A stretch of 64,000 nt of DNA, from assembly GCF_029227915.1 (NCBI RefSeq), contig NC_079877.1:1240001-1304000 (forward strand), given 5' to 3'. Each line of letters begins with the position of its first letter. The stretch's first letter is position 1. This stretch comes from Hydractinia symbiolongicarpus (Eukaryota; Cnidaria; Hydrozoa; Anthoathecata; Hydractiniidae). Positions 63,166-64,000 of this stretch are shown one piece after another. The notes under the pieces were generated by a model, which saw nothing but the letters and a program-made list of their open reading frames with translations, had not been told where the DNA came from and did no database searches. Both the position numbers and the translations under genes were made by a program.

Positions 63166-64000
63166 ACCACTAAAACGCATGAGACTTGTAGTTTTCAAAA
63201 ATGTTTTCAGTTTTGATGAGACGCTGAATAAAAGAAGTTTAATCGCCGGCAAACGAAAACCCGCGATTTCCCGTAAATCCTGGACTCGGCCCGTATAGTC
63301 AAAAGTATACAAAGAAAGTACTTAGGGAGTAAACTCGTTTCCCGAACGATTTTTTAAAAATATTTTTTCACCACTAAAACGCATGAGACATGTAGTTTTC
63401 AAAAATGTTTTCAGTTTTGATGAGACGCTGAATAAAAGAAGTTTAATCGCCGGCAAACGAAAACCCGCAATTTCCCGTAAATCCCAGACTCGGCCCGTAT
63501 AGTCAAAAGTATACAAAGAAAGTACCCAGAAAGTAAACTCATTTCCCGAACGATTTTTTAAATTATTTTTTCACCACTAAAACGCATGAGACTTGCAGTT
63601 TTCAAAAATGTTTTCATTTTTGATGAGACGCTGAATAAAAGAAGTTTAATCGCCGGCAAACGAAAACCCGCCATTTCCCGTAAATCCCGGACTCGGCCCA
63701 TATAGTCAAAACAATACAAAGAAAGTACCCAGGAAGTAAACTCATTTCCCGAACAATTTTTTAAATTATTTTTTCACCACTAAAACGCATGAGACATGTA
63801 GGTTTCAAAAATGTTTTCATTTTTGATGAGACGCTGAAAAAAAGAAGTTTAATCGCCGGCAAACGAAAACCCGTGATTTCCCGTAAATCCCGGACTCGGC
63901 CCGTATAGTCAAAAGTATACAAAGAAAATACCCAGGAAGTAAACTCATTTCCCGAACGATTTTTTAAATTATTTTTTCACCACTAAAACGCATGAGATTT
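63166..64000. repeat. Right-end monomers; array continues beyond the window
   Basis: Monomers at 63166 (ACTTAGGG, ACTCGTTTCC), 63370 (TCCCAGACTC, like 54849), about 63573 (GACTTGCAG, AAAACAATAC) and about 63776 (GTAGGTTTC, CTGAAAAAAAG), then a partial monomer from 63979. There is no boundary or flanking unique sequence. Confidence 0.85.

Larger units (their letters stand above)
1..64000. repeat. Satellite DNA array of ~203-bp monomers filling the window
   Basis: ACCACT (or a one-base variant) followed by AAAACGCATGAGAC recurs at about 1, 204, 406, 609, 812, 1015 and so on, at 203-bp spacing, to 63979 where the last, partial monomer starts. Every stretch I read belongs to this repeat, always in the same orientation. 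The spacing is usually 203, sometimes 202 or 204, and less often 126, 141, 150, 185 or 303. A consensus-like monomer has 76 G+C of 203 (37%). Neighbouring monomers differ at a limited set of recurring positions, for example phase 22 (A/T), phase 45 (T/G), CGATTT/CGATCT/CCATTT near 99-104, and ACCCAGG/ACTTAGG/ACCAAGG/ACCAAAG near 155-161. These variants are arranged in HORs. Known biology: such arrays are typical of eukaryotic heterochromatin and often of centromeres. The centromere role is only a possibility here. I do not recognise the family. Confidence 0.98.

Noticed and set aside
189-63516. Reading frames of 60-102 codons on both strands, many nearly identical to each other
   Set aside because: All are translations of the satellite. 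They repeat with the monomer or HOR period, start and stop at monomer variants, have no start context or conserved length, and 203 is not divisible by 3, so frames break from unit to unit. No known domain is visible.
1-64000. CRISPR array
   Set aside because: The repeats are contiguous 203-bp units with no short conserved repeat separated by unique spacers, no leader and no cas genes.
1-64000. Iteron-type origin or bacterial/phage repeat region
   Set aside because: There is no rep gene or any other gene in 64 kb, and the nested HOR organisation is typical of eukaryotic satellites.
1-64000. Embedded transposable element, inversion or unique-sequence island
   Set aside because: Every interval between successive ACCACT landmarks that I checked is a full-length monomer or one of the explained length variants (126, 141, 150, 185, 202, 204, 303 bp), all in the same orientation.
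1-64000. rDNA spacer, tRNA or other RNA gene cluster
   Set aside because: No rRNA or tRNA-like sequence, no A/B box arrangement and no terminator pattern are recognisable. The T runs are part of the A/T-rich monomer tail.
1-64000. Species assignment (for example an insect or a plant)
   Set aside because: I do not recognise the monomer, and composition and CpG content alone do not identify a lineage.

Overview
The whole 64,000-base window is one uninterrupted satellite DNA array. A monomer of about 203 bp, roughly 37% GC in the consensus-like copies I counted, repeats head to tail in one orientation from the first base to the last. That makes about 315 monomer equivalents, and the array runs off both ends. 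I see no protein gene, RNA gene, transposon insertion, CRISPR array or unique-sequence island. The longest reading frames are about 100 codons. They are translations of the repeat itself, and because 203 is not a multiple of 3 they are interrupted as the frame shifts from one monomer to the next. A gene-free array of this size with nested higher-order repeats indicates a eukaryotic chromosome, in centromeric, pericentromeric, subtelomeric or other heterochromatin. I do not recognise the family and cannot name the species. CpG is over-represented in the monomer, and many variants are C-to-T or G-to-A changes at CpG.

Phase convention: phase 1 is the first base of ACCACT, so a monomer starts at base 1 of the window. 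Useful landmarks are phases 11-23 (CGCATGAGAC then ATG or TTG), a dyad at 30-51, GCCGGC at 80-85, a GC-rich block at 95-128, GTATAC near 140, ATTTCCCG at 101-108 and again at 172-179, and an A/T-rich tail at 184-202.

Layout. 1-2637: a 7-monomer, 1,420-bp higher-order repeat (HOR). 2638-8524: mixed monomers, with a 4-monomer segment repeated 1,421 bp apart. 8525-12610: two 141-bp and one 150-bp shortened monomers around a 609-bp trimer repeat. 12611-21435: a long mosaic with 126-bp shortened monomers, a duplicated 9-monomer segment and a 532-bp tandem duplication. 21436-26888: a 2,156-bp HOR (ten full monomers plus one 126-bp monomer), twice complete, then a partial copy that begins at a chimeric monomer. 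27092-32572: a 10-monomer, 2,030-bp HOR. 32573-41291: a roughly 3.65-kb duplication and an 1,824-bp HOR marked by 303-bp composite units. 41089-43928: another 1,420-bp 7-mer repeat. 43929-45143: a hybrid patch. 45144-54035: short HORs marked by 185-bp monomers and a further 1,420-bp 7-mer. 54036-64000: a roughly 3.45-kb repeated segment and a 1,623-bp 8-mer HOR.

The interest of the window lies in how the array has evolved. HOR size changes every few kilobases, shortened and composite monomers are carried along as fixed markers, and at least two junctions look like unequal exchange between monomers in register.
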